A stretch of 64,000 bases of DNA, taken from contig CM043942.1 in assembly GCA_014529385.2 (NCBI GenBank), forward strand, positions 30,532,969-30,596,968, read 5' to 3'. Numbering within the stretch: the stretch's first letter is position 1; the number at the start of each line of letters is the position of its first letter. This DNA comes from Adiantum capillus-veneris. Taxonomy: Eukaryota; Streptophyta; Polypodiopsida; Polypodiales; Pteridaceae. The position numbers were made by a program, and so were the translations under genes. Below the pieces are notes generated by a model. It did no database searches and was not told the origin of the DNA. It saw nothing but the letters and a program-made list of their open reading frames with translations. Positions 62,597 to 64,000 of this stretch are shown piece by piece.

Positions 62597-63561
62597 TTGA
62601 GCATTGCAGAGCACCATTGGAGCTCGACAGGGAAGTAGGCAGAGAAGAAAAAAAAAATCAACATGTTTTTGCAGATTTGTTTTTGTTTGTCTTGCTCAGG
62701 CCAATTCCCTCTATTCCTGATCGATCTTTTGTGCTCTTCAACTTTGCAGAAGAAAGTTTTCCCGAAATCTAACCAATTCTAAGAGACGTCACTCATACTA
62801 CCTATAGGTCGTGTATGACAGGCTGCAGATTTTCCAAATCAGATTTACTCTACTCTTTACCATTTTTTTGTGCTCTATAACTCTAGAGAAGGAATATTTT
62901 TCAAATTCTGCAAGGTTTGGGAGATATCGGGCTCTTCTACGTCCATGTTTCCATTGTTGCAGACTCTTCCTGCAATCTCTATCACATGCATATTTGATGT
63001 AAGATCTAGATGGTCTATTATATGAGACAAACTGGTGCAACGGTTTTAGAAAAGAGTTTCTATAGTTGATGTAAGATCTTATGCGGATTATGCATTGAGA
63101 GAAATATGAAAAACCTATTGTTGAGTGTCATGGTAAGGTTTTATTGAGCTGGGGAATTCTCAAATGTGGAGATCCTTTTGGTGATAGAGGGTTTGGAGTG
63201 AGCCCTTGACATCCCCATAGTTTCGACATCGACATAGGATGTATGTTTATGCGGTTACTGCAATATTGGTATGCATCCGTTGACCCACCATTGTTGGCAT
63301 TGCTGTCATCTTTATGCGTATGCATTTTTCATTGTTTAGTTGATCAGAGACACTCTTTTAGAGTTGGAAACAATGACAATGATGATTTTTTGAGATTCTA
63401 TCTTGCCAGTTTAGACACATGGATCGGCATTTCAGTCATTGTACACATTTGTTTTTGGGTTCAAAAGTTAGTTTTGCAAGGGAGACTTTGCTGAAAATTT
63501 CCACATTTTCTATCATCTTTTTTAGTTCATAGAATCTATCAATTTTGTTCCTTATCAAGTG

Positions 63562-63612
63562 ATGGCTTCATCATCAAAGAACTCATTGTTCAACATTGAG
63601 GAGCTAGATGGC
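63562..63612 (+). pseudogene. Copia-3 gag start
   Basis: ATG at 63562 begins MASSSKNSLFNIEELDG, the typical first residues of copia gag. After these 17 codons the frame runs into TGTTAGCGGG, the start of another repeat, and stops. The start codon, distance from the primer site and leader layout match Copia-2. Nothing more of the gene lies in the window. Confidence 0.65.
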
Positions 63613-64000
63613 TGTTAGCGGGTCGTCGCAACGAACGTCTGCTACATAGCTTTTTGGTACTAATATAATGTCAATACTCAGGGAAGTGACTCGAATGGGG
63701 CACGAAGACTCTTTGAGACCGTCTATCTCAAGAATTGAACCTTAACAAGCAAACACAACAACTCTACAAGCAAACTAACACTCAATGATCAGAGAAATCT
63801 ACCTATGTCCTTTCTCACAGCTCTAGGTCATCATGTCATTTCGGCACTCAAACGGACTCGAAATGCAACGAAACTTTAGGAGGAGGTCTAGGACACCTAC
63901 GGGCACAATCCTATCAAGTCTGGTTGCAATCCGACAAGGTACCAAAATCATGATCTATCATGAAAAAGCTCCTGAAAACTACAACATAACTATCCAAAAA
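63613..64000. repeat. Candidate start of another LTR
   Basis: TGTTAGCGGGTCGTCGC begins abruptly inside the Copia-3 gag and runs off the window. An LTR edge is inferred from the TG start and the clean break only. Confidence 0.35.

Larger units (their letters stand above)
62343..63612 (+). mobile_element. Copia-3, 5' end of a Copia-2-related element
   Basis: An LTR starting TGTTGGGGTGGTGAAGCCCAATG, close to the Copia-2 LTR read on its own strand, is followed by a degenerate primer site, a ~960 bp leader with the shared motif, and 17 codons of gag. It is cut at 63613 by what looks like another LTR. Confidence 0.75.

Noticed and set aside
1-64000. tRNA or rRNA genes
   Set aside because: Only the 12-13 nt primer-site matches to initiator-Met tRNA were seen; no cloverleaf or rRNA block was recognised by reading.

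Overview
This is nuclear DNA of a land plant with a repeat-rich genome. The evidence is wall-to-wall Ty3/gypsy chromoviruses, Ty1/copia elements with initiator-methionine tRNA primer sites (TGGTATCAGAGC), a Tat-type gypsy element with a second RNase H, and a hAT transposon gene with short GT-AG introns. The species cannot be told from the sequence. I found no tRNA, rRNA, CRISPR or bacterial feature, and no intact host gene. The only host-gene-like piece is one leucine-rich-repeat remnant near 36.5 kb.

Layout. 0-5.7 kb: two head-to-tail copies (E1, E2) of a non-autonomous LTR family whose short interior encodes an unrecognised Asp/His-repeat protein and no polymerase. 5.7-9.4 kb: a 5'-truncated chromovirus (Gy1, minus). 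9.4-30.1 kb: a hAT transposon (minus) whose six-exon transposase is split by a 16.5 kb chromovirus (Gy2, plus, TSD CCACC); Gy2 in turn holds a 7.8 kb Tat-like element (minus). The hAT gene also carries, in its second intron, a 255 bp MITE with an 8 bp TSD and ends resembling the hAT's own. 30.1-35.8 kb: chromovirus Gy3 (plus) with a nearly deleted 3' LTR. 35.8-44.8 kb: an LTR scrap, the LRR remnant and an old, heavily damaged gypsy element Gy4 (minus). 44.8-48.2 kb: largely featureless T/G-rich DNA with a candidate lone LTR. 48.2-58.8 kb: Copia-1 (minus), with an intact 1100-residue pol ORF and a tandem duplication of its protease/pre-integrase segment, interrupted in gag by Copia-2 (minus, TSD TGCAT). 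58.8-64 kb: decayed plus-strand copia pieces, a third copia 5' end (Copia-3) and the start of what may be one more LTR.

How the parts relate. The three precisely datable insertions (Gy2, Tat-like, Copia-2) each have LTR pairs differing by roughly 2 percent by eye, which suggests one burst of nesting. Most interrupted reading frames stay in one frame and are broken mainly by TAG or TGA codons of the kind made by cytosine deamination, as expected for methylated repeats. No element here looks autonomous as it stands. Copia-1 pol and Gy2 pol are the longest open frames.

The points most worth follow-up are the hAT hosting its own-family MITE inside an intron, covarying hairpins between pol and the 3' LTR of Gy2, a ~55-70 nt leader motif shared by Ty1 and Ty3 elements in the same orientation, and the E family with its unknown repeat protein.
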